64,000 nucleotides of DNA from an uncultured Rhodopila sp. (GTDB lineage: Bacteria > Pseudomonadota > Alphaproteobacteria > Acetobacterales > Acetobacteraceae), in NCBI RefSeq assembly GCF_903944925.1, contig NZ_CAJATU010000042.1, forward strand, positions 124,001 to 188,000, written 5' to 3'. Numbering within the stretch: position 1 is the first letter of the stretch; every line of letters begins with the position of its first letter. A model generated the notes under the pieces. The model searched no databases. It worked only from the letters and a program-made list of their open reading frames with translations, and was not told the DNA's origin. Position numbers and translations under genes: made by a program. This document shows, one piece after another, positions 25,571-35,239 of this stretch.

Positions 25571-28480
25571 CTACCGCCGCCACCACCCGCGCTTCTTCTC
25601 TGCCGGGGACTCGCCATCCGATCCCACCAGTATCGGCCGGATCAGCGGAGCCGGCGGCGGCGCGTCAGCATTGACGATCTCATCGTGCTCGCCAGCACCA
25701 TTGACCGGTTCGCCGGCGATAGCCTCCGCCTCCTCCGCGTGGATCTCCGCCGGCGGCAATGAAACCGCTATCGGCTCCGGCGCGCCGCCATTGACGATCT
25801 CCGGTTCGGCGGTGGCTTCCCCGGCCTCCCGCGCGGACTCCTCAGCCGGTTCCTCGGCAAAGCTCGCCTCCGCCTCAGGCGCGGTGGCGTTAACGATCTC
25901 ACTCGCCGACGGCAGGCGCGGAGCCGGCTTGGCTTCCGCCGCCCGTTCCACCTGATCCATCACGTCGAAGATATCGAACGCACGGCCACCGAACGGATCA
26001 GCCGGGGTCGGGCCGGCATAGACCGGCGGCAGTTCCGGCTGGTCCGCGCCGGGCATCGAGAACGGCGACAGCTCGCCATCGCCGTCGCGCCGCCGCCGCC
26101 GCCCGCCGCGCCGCCCGCGACGCCGGTTGCGGGGATCGTCATCGGATGCCGCCGCCGACTCGCCAGGTTCGGCCCCATCCTCCGGCTCGCCGGGCGCCAC
26201 CGCTTCGGTTTCGGCTGCGACAAGCGCATCGGACAAATCGTCGTTAGCCGGGGCGCCGCGCGGTTCGCCATCGGCGGACTCACCGGGCGCGTCGCCGGCA
26301 GCACCGGGCAGGTCGTCACGCCGGCCGCCGCGCCGACGCCGGCGACGGCGCTTGCGGCGGCGCTCGGCCTCATCGCCGCCGCCCGTGCCATCGGCGGCGT
26401 CCGCCGCACGCTGCTCCTCGGTATCCTCGTCGCTGTCGTCGTCATCGTCGTCGGCATCGACGACATCGGGTTCTTCGTCGCCCTCCATATCGCCAACCGG
26501 CGCCGGGATCAGCATCCGGTCCGGCGTCACCACCGGCGGGATTTCGTCCGCCGAGCGTACCCGTATCTTCTCGATGCGGAACTGCGGCGCGATCTGATCG
26601 TCGTCCGCCGCGACGATGACCTTCATCACATAGCGCAGCTCGATCTCGCGCAACCGGTCCCGCTTGTGATTGAGCAAGTACAGCGCGACCGGCGTGGAGA
26701 CATGCACGACGATCTCGGCCGAGCGGCGCTTGCCGCCTTCGTCCTCGATCCCCCGGAGTACATGAATTGCGGCGTTCTCGGTGCTGCGCACATGGCCTGT
26801 GCCGCCGCAATGCGGACAGGGGATGAAGCTGGTTTCCGCCAGCGACGGGCGCAGCCGCTGCCTGCTCATCTCGAGGAGGCCGAAATGGCTGATATGGCCG
26901 ATCTGGATGCGGGCGCGATCGTTTTTCAGCGCTTCCTTGATGCGGCGCTCGACCATCGCGTTGTGGCGCTTGGACTCCATGTCGATGAAGTCGATGACGA
27001 TCAGCCCGGCCAGGTCGCGCAGGCGCAACTGGCGCGCGACCTCGTCAGCCGCCTCCAGGTTGGTGCGCAGCGCGGTTTCCTCGATGTTCCGCTCCCGCGT
27101 GGAACGGCCGGAGTTGACGTCGATGGCGACCAGCGCCTCGGCCTGGTTGATCACCAGGTAGCCGCCGGAGCGAAGCTGCACCGTCGGCATCAGCATGGCG
27201 TCGAGTTGCGCCTCGACCTGGTTGCGGGCGAACAGCGGCTGGCCGCCGTCGCGCCAGAGCTGCACCTTCTTGGCGTGCGACGGCATCAGCATGCGCATGA
27301 AGTCGTGCGCCGCGCGCCAGCCGTCCTCGCCATCGACCAGGATCTCGTCGATGTCGCGGGAATACACGTCGCGAATCGAGCGCTTGATCAGGCTGGCCTC
27401 TTCGTAGATCAGCGCGGGCGCCACCGACTTCATGGTGTGCTCGCGGATGTCGTCCCACAGCCGCAGCAGGTATTCGCAGTCGCGCTTGATCTCCGGCTTC
27501 GGCCGGTTGGCGCCAGCGGTGCGGACGATCATGCCCATGCCGCGGGGAATATCGAGTTCGGTCATCACCTCCTTCAGCCGGCGGCGATCGGTTGCCGAGG
27601 TGATCTTGCGGGAGATGCCGCCGCCGCGCGGGGAGTTCGGCATCAGCACGCCGAAGCGGCCGGCCAGCGACAGGTAGGTGGTCAGGGCCGCGCCCTTGGT
27701 GCCGCGCTCTTCCTTGACGACCTGCACCAGCAGGATCTGCCGGCGGCGAATGACTTCCTGAATCTTGTAGTTGCGCAGGAAACGCGGCGGCAAGCGACGT
27801 TCGCGCTGGTCCTCGCCGCTGTCCTGATCGCCGCCGCCGACGGTCTCGGGCGGCGGCTGGGCTTCGATCCGTTCGCCGTTGGTGTCGAACGAGTCGCTTT
27901 CTTCGTTGTCCTGCTCCGCCTCGGACTCCCCGGCCGCAAGCGGCTGCGAATCGTCTTCCCCCCGGGCCTCCGGCTCAATGACTTCCACAGTCGAGGCCGG
28001 CGCTGCTTCCGCCGGCTCATGCGGTGCCGCGACGATGTCGGGTGCGATCAGCAGGGGCAGCGCGGGGCGCGCCCACTCCTCGACCTCCCCGGGGCCGTCT
28101 GGCTGCGGCGCGGGCGGCGCGGGCGGCGGCCGGCTGTCCGTCGCCGTGCTCAGCGCGATTTCGAGGTCTTCCTCCTCCTCCTCGCGCCGCGCCTCCTCGG
28201 CCTGCAGTTCGATCAGCCGCTGCCGATCGGCGACCGGAATCTGGTAGTAGTCGGGATGGATTTCGCTGAAGGCGAGGAACCCGTGCCGGTTGCCGCCGTA
28301 TTCGACGAAGGCGGCCTGAAGGCTCGGTTCGACCCGAACGACCTTGGCGAGGTAGATGTTGCCTTTAAGCTGCCGTTTCGTCGATGTCTCGACGTCAAAA
28401 TCTTCTAGCCGGTTACCGTCCAGCACCACCACGCGGGTTTCTTCCGCGTGAGTGGCGTCGATCAGCATGCGTTTCGTCAT
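25571..28480 (-). CDS. rne: Ribonuclease E
   Basis: Protein of 969 residues, the main endonuclease of mRNA decay and of rRNA and tRNA processing. The N-terminal S1 domain (RVEPSLQAAFVEYGGNRHGF) is split by an acidic insert of about 140 residues, typical of Alphaproteobacteria, before RNYKIQEVIRRRQ. The catalytic part has the acidic site in AIDVNSGRSTRE and VIDFIDM, and the Zn-link CPHCGGTGHV near residue 555. The C-terminal third is disordered, with acidic tracts and an Arg-rich RNA-binding block (RRKRRRRRRRGGRR), where degradosome partners bind. The order rne, then amidase and PBP1A on the opposite strand, is common in this class. The long leader is described separately. Confidence 0.97.
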   Translation of the reverse strand: MTKRMLIDATHAEETRVVVLDGNRLEDFDVETSTKRQLKGNIYLAKVVRVEPSLQAAFVEYGGNRHGFLAFSEIHPDYYQIPVADRQRLIELQAEEARREEEEEDLEIALSTATDSRPPPAPPAPQPDGPGEVEEWARPALPLLIAPDIVAAPHEPAEAAPASTVEVIEPEARGEDDSQPLAAGESEAEQDNEESDSFDTNGERIEAQPPPETVGGGDQDSGEDQRERRLPPRFLRNYKIQEVIRRRQILLVQVVKEERGTKGAALTTYLSLAGRFGVLMPNSPRGGGISRKITSATDRRRLKEVMTELDIPRGMGMIVRTAGANRPKPEIKRDCEYLLRLWDDIREHTMKSVAPALIYEEASLIKRSIRDVYSRDIDEILVDGEDGWRAAHDFMRMLMPSHAKKVQLWRDGGQPLFARNQVEAQLDAMLMPTVQLRSGGYLVINQAEALVAIDVNSGRSTRERNIEETALRTNLEAADEVARQLRLRDLAGLIVIDFIDMESKRHNAMVERRIKEALKNDRARIQIGHISHFGLLEMSRQRLRPSLAETSFIPCPHCGGTGHVRSTENAAIHVLRGIEDEGGKRRSAEIVVHVSTPVALYLLNHKRDRLREIELRYVMKVIVAADDDQIAPQFRIEKIRVRSADEIPPVVTPDRMLIPAPVGDMEGDEEPDVVDADDDDDDSDEDTEEQRAADAADGTGGGDEAERRRKRRRRRRRGGRRDDLPGAAGDAPGESADGEPRGAPANDDLSDALVAAETEAVAPGEPEDGAEPGESAAASDDDPRNRRRGRRGGRRRRRDGDGELSPFSMPGADQPELPPVYAGPTPADPFGGRAFDIFDVMDQVERAAEAKPAPRLPSASEIVNATAPEAEASFAEEPAEESAREAGEATAEPEIVNGGAPEPIAVSLPPAEIHAEEAEAIAGEPVNGAGEHDEIVNADAPPPAPLIRPILVGSDGESPAEKKRGWWRR

Positions 28481-29088
28481 CTAGTACTGAACTCCGATGG
28501 GCCGCCTGGATGCGCGGTCCGGACCTTCTGCGGGTCTCGGCCGGCGGACGGCTTGCAAGGCTTGCGGGAAGGGGCCCGCCCGAAGTTTCAGGACAACGAT
28601 GGCAATCGGAACACGCAGCAGCGCCGCCACCCGATAGCTCGGGCGGTGGTCCAAATCCGGACATGTATGGCGCGACGTGAATCATCAGTCCCTGGCGTTC
28701 GGTCGGCGCGTCCCAAGGCGGGACGCAGCCCCGTGTGAAAGTCTTTGCAGACAACTGCCCGGGCCGCGGATATGGGCCGCGGCGGACAGATCCCGGCGCG
28801 CCACAAGTCCTTAGTGGCGGGCGCGACACGGACGGCGATGCGGCCAGGACAACGCGGATCCTTCCCCCAACTTGCTGGCCTGACTCGGATCAGGCCGCCA
28901 AGGGATCACGCATCGCCGTAACGCGCCGAGGGACCGCGAAAAGCCGCGTTCCCCGTCGACATCGCCGGAGCAATCAGACCATGAAGCAAAGCGCCCTGGA
29001 CCGCAAGCAGATCATAACAGCCAGCCATTAACTCGCCGCAATCAACAACAAAGCTGCGTCACTGCATCCGATCTGTTAAGAGCACGCC
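28481..29088. other. Long intergenic region between rne and the amidase gene; likely rne leader
   Basis: About 600 bases without a convincing gene separate divergent rne and the amidase gene. Several stable inverted repeats are present: GCGTCCC/GGGACGC at 28708-28726, a Gly-type hairpin near 28624-28650 (CCGCCACCCGA / TCGGGCGGTGG), and two copies of GGGCCGCGG near 28760-28790. In Escherichia coli a structured rne leader lets RNase E control its own mRNA, and these hairpins could do the same. The region close to 29040-29088 is A+T-richer and may hold the amidase promoter. Confidence 0.5.
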
Positions 29089-29979
29089 ATGGAATCCACG
29101 CTGCCTGTTGCGCGTCGCCTGTTGCTGCGCCGTCTTGCGGCGGGCACATCGATCTTCGGCACCTTCCTGCTGCCGCCTGCTTTGCACGGTGCGATGGCGG
29201 CCGCTGCGGGCCATTCCGGTAAGAAAAATGCATCAAATCAATCGCCCCGCGCCGGTTCGTCCGCTCCTCTGGTGATGCTCGACCCCGGTCATGGCGGCAA
29301 GGACCCCGGGGCCATCGGCGTTTCGGGCACCTTCGAAAAAAATATTTCCCTGGCGACCGCCATGGAGCTGAAGCGGCAGCTCGAAGCCGGCGGACGCTAC
29401 CGGGTGGAACTGACGCGTACTCGCGATATTTTTATACCTCTGGATGAACGCGTGGACCGGGCGCAGCACAGGCGCGCGGCGCTGTTCGTCTCCATGCATG
29501 CGGATGCGCTGTCGGATCATGCGGTGCGTGGGGCCTCCGTCTATACCCTTGCGCGCACCGCGTCCGATGCCCAGACCGCCGCCCTGGCGCGGAAGGAGAA
29601 CAGCGCCGATCGGTTTCTTGGCGGGCAATGGCAGGATACGCCGCCGGAGGTGGCGCACATTCTCGCCAGCCTGGTGCGGCAGGAAACCCGGACCGGATCG
29701 GTGCGCATCGCCCGCACCCTCGTCGGCAGCCTCGACCAGGATCTTCCCATGCTGCCCAACCCCGATCGGCATGCCGGGTTCGTGGTGCTGAAGGCGGCGG
29801 ATATTCCCAGCGTGCTGGTGGAAATGGGCTTCATGTCCAACCCCCGCGATGAGCAGGCTTTGCGCCAGGCCACGCACCGCCGGCTGGTCGCGCAGGCCAT
29901 GCACCGGGCGGTCGATGCGTATTTCGCGGGCGCCGCCCGGGCGGACTATGGTCCTGCCGGAGACGCCGGGACGGGCTGA
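29089..29979 (+). CDS. N-acetylmuramoyl-L-alanine amidase (Amidase_3, AmiC-like)
   Basis: Protein of 296 residues. It removes the peptide from MurNAc during daughter-cell separation, in the periplasm. The N-terminus has twin arginines (RRLLLRRLAAG), then a hydrophobic segment, suggesting Tat or Sec export. The zinc-binding pattern of Amidase_3 is present: VMLDPGHGGKDPGA (first His), the Glu in EKNISLATA, SMHADAL (second His) and VLVEMGFMSNPRDE (catalytic Glu). No AMIN domain is present. The mrcA gene follows after 75 bases on the same strand. Confidence 0.93.
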   Translation: MESTLPVARRLLLRRLAAGTSIFGTFLLPPALHGAMAAAAGHSGKKNASNQSPRAGSSAPLVMLDPGHGGKDPGAIGVSGTFEKNISLATAMELKRQLEAGGRYRVELTRTRDIFIPLDERVDRAQHRRAALFVSMHADALSDHAVRGASVYTLARTASDAQTAALARKENSADRFLGGQWQDTPPEVAHILASLVRQETRTGSVRIARTLVGSLDQDLPMLPNPDRHAGFVVLKAADIPSVLVEMGFMSNPRDEQALRQATHRRLVAQAMHRAVDAYFAGAARADYGPAGDAGTG

Positions 29980-30054
29980 ACCGGCGGTGCCGCGAACCCG
30001 GATGTAGCAATCTCGTTGCTGGCGATTTTGGGCGAAAGCGATCATATCCCAACC

Positions 30055-32694
30055 ATGACAGGACCACTCACCGCCGGCGATCCGCTGGCGCCTTCCGGCC
30101 GCCCCGGGCGGGGCAAACCCGAGGAACCGGCAGGCAAGCCATCGCGCAAGGCAGCGGCCAGGCGAACGGGACCGGGCATTCTGCTGCGCACGATGCGCGG
30201 CCTGTTCGGCGCCGTTCTGGCGGTGCTGGTGCTTGGCGGCATCGCCGGCGCGGCGGCCGGTTGGATGGCCTACCAGCACTACAGCGCCGATTTGCCGGAT
30301 GTGGACGGACTGCGGAACTACCAGCCGCCGGTCATGAGCCGGGTCTATGCGGGCGACTCACGCCTGCTGGCCGAACTCGCCGCCGAGCGCCGGATCTTCG
30401 TGCCCATCGGCGCGATCCCCGACATCGTCAAGCGGGCGTTCGTCTCCGCCGAGGACCAGAACTTCTATACCCATCGCGGCATCGACCCGATGGCGATCAT
30501 CCGCGCCGCGGTGTTCGACCTGGCGCATGCCGGCCAGGGCAAGCGGCCCATCGGCGCCTCGACGATCACCCAGCAGGTGGCCAAGAACATGCTGCTGGAC
30601 AACCAGGTATCCTTCGCCCGCAAGGCGAAGGAGGCGATCCTGGCGATGCGGATCGAGCAGAACCTCAGCAAGGACCGCATCCTTGAGCTGTATCTGAATG
30701 AAATCTACCTGGGCCAGGGTTCGTATGGCGTCGCCGCGGCGTCGCAGGCCTATTTCAACAAGCCGCTGGACAAGCTGACGATCGCCGAGGCGGCGTTCCT
30801 GGCCGCCTTGCCGAAGGCTCCGAACAACCTCAATCCGTTCAAGTATCCAGATGCCGCCCGGTCCCGCCGCGACTACGTGCTGGACCGCCTGGCCGAGGAC
30901 CACGTGATAACCGCAGCCCAGGCCGCCTCCTCCAAGGCCGAGCCGATCGTGCCGTCGGAGTTCCACCGGCCGCCGCCGATACCGGGCGCGGACTGGTTCA
31001 CCGAGGACGTGCGCCGGCAACTGATCGCCCATTTTGGTCAGGAATCGACGACCACTGGCGGCCTGATGGTCCGCACCAGCATGGACCCGGTGCTGCAGGT
31101 TGCGGCGGAAAGGTCGCTGCGGGACGGGCTGATGGCCTATGACCGCAAGATGGGCGGCTGGCGCGGCGCAGTGACGCACCTGGCCGTGGCGCCGGCTGAT
31201 TTCGAGACCAAATGGCCGGCGGCGCTGAATGAGGTCGCCCGGCCGGCCGGCATGCTGCCGCATTGGAAGCTCGCCGTGGTGGCGGCCACGACGGAGAACG
31301 AGGCGAAGGTCGACTGGCTGAACCAGGCCGGCGAGCGCAAGACCGCGGTTCTGGCGTTGCAGGACATCACCTGGGCGCGCCCGGTGCATGACGGGCGGCC
31401 GGGCGGCACGCCCAGGCGCATGACCGATGTGGTGCAGACCGGCGACGTGGTGATGATCGATCCGCCCGCGGTGCAGGCGCCTGCCCCCACCGCGCCGCCG
31501 AGTGCGCCGGTGAAGGGCAAGGCAGCCGCCGCGACGGTGCCGCCTCCGGCGAACCGGGCGACATTGCGGCAAATTCCGCTGGTGCAGGGCGCGCTGGTAT
31601 CGCTCGATCCGCAGACCGGGCGGGTCCTCGCGATGGTTGGCGGCTGGAGCTTCGAACAAAGCCAGTTCAACCGCGCGACCCAGGCGAACCGCCAGCCGGG
31701 CTCCAGCTTCAAGCCGATGGTGTACCTGACGGCGCTGGAAAAGGGCATCTCGCCGAGCCAGCGCTTCCTCGACGCGCCGATAATCATCGATACGCCGGAG
31801 GGCCGCTGGCGGCCCGGCAACTTCGAAAACACCTTCAATGGTCCGACGCCGCTGCGCGTGGCGCTGGAGGAGTCGCTGAACCTGGTGACCCTGCGCGTCG
31901 CCCAGCGCGTCGGCATGAAGGCCGTCGCGGACACGGCGATCGCCTTTCACATGGTGGACTCGATGCCGCGGGTGCTGCCGGCGGCGTTGGGCGCGGTGGA
32001 AACGACTGTGATGCGGGAGGCGCAAGCCTATGCCTCGCTGGCCACCGGCGGCCGGGAGGTGATCCCGACCCTGATCGACAGCGTGCAGGATCCGGACGGC
32101 CATGTGGTGTTGCGGCCGGAGGGGCTGGATTGTGAGGCGTGTGCGGACGCGGCCGCCCCGCCACAGATTACCGACAGCCGGGCGCAGATCGCCGATGCGG
32201 CGAGTGTGTTTCAGCTTCAGACGATGATGCAGGGTGTGGTGCAGCGCGGCACCGGCATCCCGGCGGGCAAGGGGCTGAACCGGCCGATAGCGGGCAAGAC
32301 GGGAACGACGCAGGACTTCGCGGATGCCTGGTTCGCCGGGTTCACGCCCGACCTGGTTACCGTGGTGTGGGTTGGCTTCGACAACCCGGCGTCTTTGGGT
32401 GAAAACGAGACCGGTGCCGCCGTTGCCGCCCCGATCTGGCATGACTATATGGCTTCGGCGCTGGCCGGCCATCCGGTGCTGTCGTTTCCAATGCCTCCGG
32501 GCGTGACCATGGCATCGTGGCAGACCGCCACCGGGACGGTGACCGACGCGTTCAAGCCTGACCAGGTGCCGGGTGCGTCGGGTGCGAGCGGCGGCGAAGG
32601 CGGTGGCAGTGCCCCGACAGCCGATGGCTCGACCGGAGGACCGCCGGCAATCGTGCATGGCGGGGTTGATAACAGCATGGGCGGGTTGTATTGA
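30055..32694 (+). CDS. mrcA: Penicillin-binding protein 1A (transglycosylase/transpeptidase)
   Basis: Bifunctional peptidoglycan synthase of 879 residues. One N-terminal membrane segment (LFGAVLAVLVLGGIAGAAAG) is followed by the GT51 domain with the catalytic Glu in SAEDQNFYTHRGID, then GASTITQQVAKNML and LELYLNEIYLGQGSYG. The transpeptidase domain has SxxK in PGSSFKPM, SLN in EESLNLVTL and KTG in AGKTGTTQDF. The C-terminal tail is rich in Gly and Pro. ATG 30055 is preferred; TTG 30016 would extend it by 13 residues. It lies between the amidase and prfB, in one likely transcription unit. Confidence 0.96.
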   Translation: MTGPLTAGDPLAPSGRPGRGKPEEPAGKPSRKAAARRTGPGILLRTMRGLFGAVLAVLVLGGIAGAAAGWMAYQHYSADLPDVDGLRNYQPPVMSRVYAGDSRLLAELAAERRIFVPIGAIPDIVKRAFVSAEDQNFYTHRGIDPMAIIRAAVFDLAHAGQGKRPIGASTITQQVAKNMLLDNQVSFARKAKEAILAMRIEQNLSKDRILELYLNEIYLGQGSYGVAAASQAYFNKPLDKLTIAEAAFLAALPKAPNNLNPFKYPDAARSRRDYVLDRLAEDHVITAAQAASSKAEPIVPSEFHRPPPIPGADWFTEDVRRQLIAHFGQESTTTGGLMVRTSMDPVLQVAAERSLRDGLMAYDRKMGGWRGAVTHLAVAPADFETKWPAALNEVARPAGMLPHWKLAVVAATTENEAKVDWLNQAGERKTAVLALQDITWARPVHDGRPGGTPRRMTDVVQTGDVVMIDPPAVQAPAPTAPPSAPVKGKAAAATVPPPANRATLRQIPLVQGALVSLDPQTGRVLAMVGGWSFEQSQFNRATQANRQPGSSFKPMVYLTALEKGISPSQRFLDAPIIIDTPEGRWRPGNFENTFNGPTPLRVALEESLNLVTLRVAQRVGMKAVADTAIAFHMVDSMPRVLPAALGAVETTVMREAQAYASLATGGREVIPTLIDSVQDPDGHVVLRPEGLDCEACADAAAPPQITDSRAQIADAASVFQLQTMMQGVVQRGTGIPAGKGLNRPIAGKTGTTQDFADAWFAGFTPDLVTVVWVGFDNPASLGENETGAAVAAPIWHDYMASALAGHPVLSFPMPPGVTMASWQTATGTVTDAFKPDQVPGASGASGGEGGGSAPTADGSTGGPPAIVHGGVDNSMGGLY

Positions 32695-32724
32695 CCCGCC
32701 CCTTCGATAGAGCAGTTCACACAG

Positions 32725-33856
32725 ATGTCCGCTGAATCCGACGCATTGAACGAACAGATCAAGCAGTCCGTCGCGCTGCTGAGGAGGCATCTTTGACTGG
32801 GATGTCGCCGAAGCCCGCCTCGCGGACCTGAACAACCGCGCCGAGGATCCGGCGCTGTGGAACGATCCCGCCGCCGCGCAGAAGCTTATGCGCGAGCGGA
32901 ACCAGATCACCTCGGCGATGGAGACCGTCCAGAAGCTGGAGTCGGAGGTCTCCGACGCGCTGGAACTGATTGCCATGGCAGAGGCCGACGGCGACGAAGC
33001 GATGGTGGCCGAGGCCATGGGGTCGCTGCGCGCGGCGGCCGAGGAGGCCAAGCGGCGGGAGATCGAAAGCCTGCTGTCCGGTGAGGCCGACGGCAATGAC
33101 TGCTATATCGAGCTGAACTCCGGCGCCGGCGGAACGGAGGCGCAGGACTGGGCCGAGATGTTGATGCGCATGTATATGCGCTGGGCCGAGCAGCACGGCT
33201 ACAAAGTGCAGTTGATGGAAGAGAGCGAGGGCGAGCAGGCGGGGATCAAGTCCGCGACCCTTCAGGTCTCCGGGCCGAACGCCTACGGGTGGCTGAAGAC
33301 GGAAGGCGGCGTGCACCGGCTGGTGCGCATCAGCCCATTCGATTCCAATGCGCGGCGGCAGACCAGCTTCGCCAGCGTGTGGGTCTATCCGGTGGTCGAT
33401 GACTCGATCGAGATCGAGATCAACGAAGCCGATTTGAAGGTGGATACGTATCGCGCGTCGGGCGCGGGCGGGCAGCACGTCAACAAGACGGAAAGCGCGA
33501 TCCGGATAACGCACGTCCCCAGCGGGATCATCGTTGCCTGCCAAACCGATCGCAGCCAGCACCGCAACCGGGCGACGGCGATGGCGATGCTGAAGGCGCG
33601 GATGTATGAGGCCGAGTTGCAGCGGCGAGAGGCGATCACCGCGGCGCAAGAGAACGCCAAGACCGATATCGGCTGGGGCCACCAGATCCGCAATTACGTG
33701 CTCGCACCCTACCAGTTGGTCAAGGATTTGCGGACCGGGGTGGAGAAGGGCAATCCGGACGCGGTGCTGGACGGCGACCTGGATGAGTTCATGGCCGCGG
33801 CGCTGGCGGCCCGGTCGGGTGCGACACGGTCGGAGGCGAGCGCCAACGCGCGGTAA
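32725..33856 (+). CDS. prfB: Peptide chain release factor 2, programmed +1 frameshift
   Basis: RF2 ends translation at UGA and UAA. The gene is read as 32725-32793 joined to 32795-33856. The first 23 codons (MSAESDALNEQIKQSVALLRRHL) reach an in-frame TGA at 32794-32796. A +1 shift at CTT-TGA-C then continues as DWDVAEARLADLNNRAEDP. The total is 376 residues. The anticodon-like SPF tripeptide (RISPFDSN) and the GGQ motif (SGAGGQHVNKTESAIR) are intact. Without the shift only a 23-residue peptide forms, so RF2 level controls its own synthesis. It follows mrcA after 30 bases. Confidence 0.97.
32782..32797 (+). promoter_or_regulatory. prfB frameshift signal
   Basis: AGGAGG (32782-32787), then a 3-base spacer, CTT (slippery codon), TGA and C. 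The spacing matches the well-known signal in Escherichia coli. The internal Shine-Dalgarno-like sequence pushes the ribosome forward when RF2 is scarce. Confidence 0.93.
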
Positions 33857-33865
33857 GTCTGCCTG

Positions 33866-34618
33866 CTATTTAAGGATCGCCAGGGCGGCGAGGCCCGAAC
33901 CATAGGCGGTGATCAACACGCCCAGTATGCCCCATAAATAGGTTTTGGTCGGCACATCGGCGAATCTTGCGATCATCTCGGTCCGGAGGGTGGCGATCTC
34001 TTTGGTCATATCGGCCCGCAGGCTGGTGCTTTCAGTCGTCATGTCGGCACGCAGACCGGTCATATCGGCCCGCAGGCTGGTGCTTTCGGTCGTCATGTCG
34101 GCCCGCAGACCGGTCATTTCGGCCCGCAGGCTGGTGCTTTCGGTCGCCATGTCGGCCCGCAGGCTACCGATTTCGGTCGTCATCTCCGCCCGCAGACTGG
34201 TCATTTCGGCCCGCAGACCGGCGCTTTCAGTCGTCATCTCGGCCCGCAGACCGGTCATTTCGGCCCGCAGGCTACCGATTTCGGTCCTCACCTCCGCCCG
34301 CAGGCTACCGATTTCGGTCGTTACATCCGCTCGCAGGCTACCGATTTCGGTCGTTACATCCGCCCGCAGGCTTATGTTTTCGTTGCGAAACCCCGATATC
34401 TCCCTGGTCACATCAGACCGCAGATCCGCGAGTTCCGCCTTGGTCGCGAGATTGGGCAACGTCGCCATCAGCGTCGCGTCGATGCGGACGATCATCGGCT
34501 CAAGCCGGGATAGCACCGACTTGACCTCCTGCATGTCGTCTTCCAGCCGCGCAACACGGTCTTCCATGGGAAGATCGTAAGGGCGGCGATTGGCCGGTGC
34601 AACAGACGATTCAGTCAT
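33866..34618 (-). CDS. Coiled-coil membrane-anchored protein with hendecad repeats
   Basis: Protein of 250 residues from ATG 34618 (AGG a few bases upstream). Residues 15-60 form a first coiled coil (MEDRVARLEDDMQEVKSVLS). Then about 140 residues consist of an 11-residue repeat based on EIGSLRADVTT, with variants TGLRAEMTTES. Such hendecads make right-handed or straight coiled coils. The C-terminus (YLWGILGVLITAYGSGLAAL) is a single membrane anchor, so the rod probably faces the cytoplasm. It resembles DUF1640-like coiled-coil proteins in layout. The function is unknown. The end lies 10 bases from the prfB stop, convergent. A shorter start at MEDRV (34567) is possible. Confidence 0.7.
   Translation of the reverse strand: MTESSVAPANRRPYDLPMEDRVARLEDDMQEVKSVLSRLEPMIVRIDATLMATLPNLATKAELADLRSDVTREISGFRNENISLRADVTTEIGSLRADVTTEIGSLRAEVRTEIGSLRAEMTGLRAEMTTESAGLRAEMTSLRAEMTTEIGSLRADMATESTSLRAEMTGLRADMTTESTSLRADMTGLRADMTTESTSLRADMTKEIATLRTEMIARFADVPTKTYLWGILGVLITAYGSGLAALAILK
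33990..34400 (-). repeat. In-gene minisatellite (33-bp and 24-bp units)
   Basis: The DNA coding for the hendecads repeats a 33-base unit containing GGCCCGCAGGCTACCGATTT on the plus strand, mixed with shorter units. The base-level repetition means recent expansion by slippage, so length will probably vary between strains. Confidence 0.85.
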
Positions 34619-34784
34619 CGCGCCTGCCCCTGCCACCATTGACTGACAAAATCCGGATGCATACTGGTGTATTCAACCGGCGACTGGCGAAATAGGACAG
34701 CACTACTCGATCCATCATCCAACTCCTGCGCGAAGCGGATGATAGACGCCAATGATTAACGAATGATTTACGCGGCCAAGCCGA

Positions 34785-35216
34785 TCATCCCGGATCGGCC
34801 GTCAGCCCGGCGGCGGCCAGCCCGGCCAGACCGCAGGCCTCATCGTTGTCCGATGTGTCCCCCGAAACGCCAACCGCGCCGATGATGCTGTTGTCGCCGC
34901 CGCGGATCAGCACGCCGCCCGCGACCGGAATCAGCGACCCGCCAACCGCATGCGTCACCGCGGCGATGAAGTGCGGCCGCTCCGCCGCATTCTTGCCCAG
35001 AGTGCGCGAGCCGACGCCCATCGCCACCGCGCCATGCGCCTTGCCGATGGCGATGTCGGCGCGCCGCAACGACGTGCCGTCCTCGGCGGCAAACGCCTTC
35101 AGCACGCCCCGCGCGTCCAACACCGCGACCGCCATCGGCGCCAACGATTTCTCCCGCGCATGCGCCAATGCGGCGGCGATCACCGTCTGCGCCGCGGCCA
35201 AATTCAGTTCCGTCAT
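34785..35216 (-). CDS. GlcG/HbpS-family heme-binding-like protein
   Basis: Protein of 143 residues of the GlcG/HbpS family: MAVAVLDARGVLKAF, KAHGAVAMGVGSR, PVAGGVLIRGGDNSIIGAVGVSG. Members of this family bind heme or small ligands and are often encoded beside flavin enzymes or dehydrogenases. It lies 23 bases downstream of the acyl-CoA dehydrogenase-like gene on the same strand, so the two are probably co-transcribed. The cytoplasmic or exported location is unclear, as no signal peptide is seen. Residues 120-143 contain DTSDNDEACGLAG. Confidence 0.85.
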   Translation of the reverse strand: MTELNLAAAQTVIAAALAHAREKSLAPMAVAVLDARGVLKAFAAEDGTSLRRADIAIGKAHGAVAMGVGSRTLGKNAAERPHFIAAVTHAVGGSLIPVAGGVLIRGGDNSIIGAVGVSGDTSDNDEACGLAGLAAAGLTADPG

Positions 35217-35239
35217 GACAAGCGTCCTTGCTGCTATGC

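Noticed and set aside
33866-34618. Plus-strand frames of 185 and 211 codons over the hendecad gene
   Set aside because: They are repetitive only because the DNA is repetitive; the minus strand has the start, ribosome site, coiled coil and membrane anchor.
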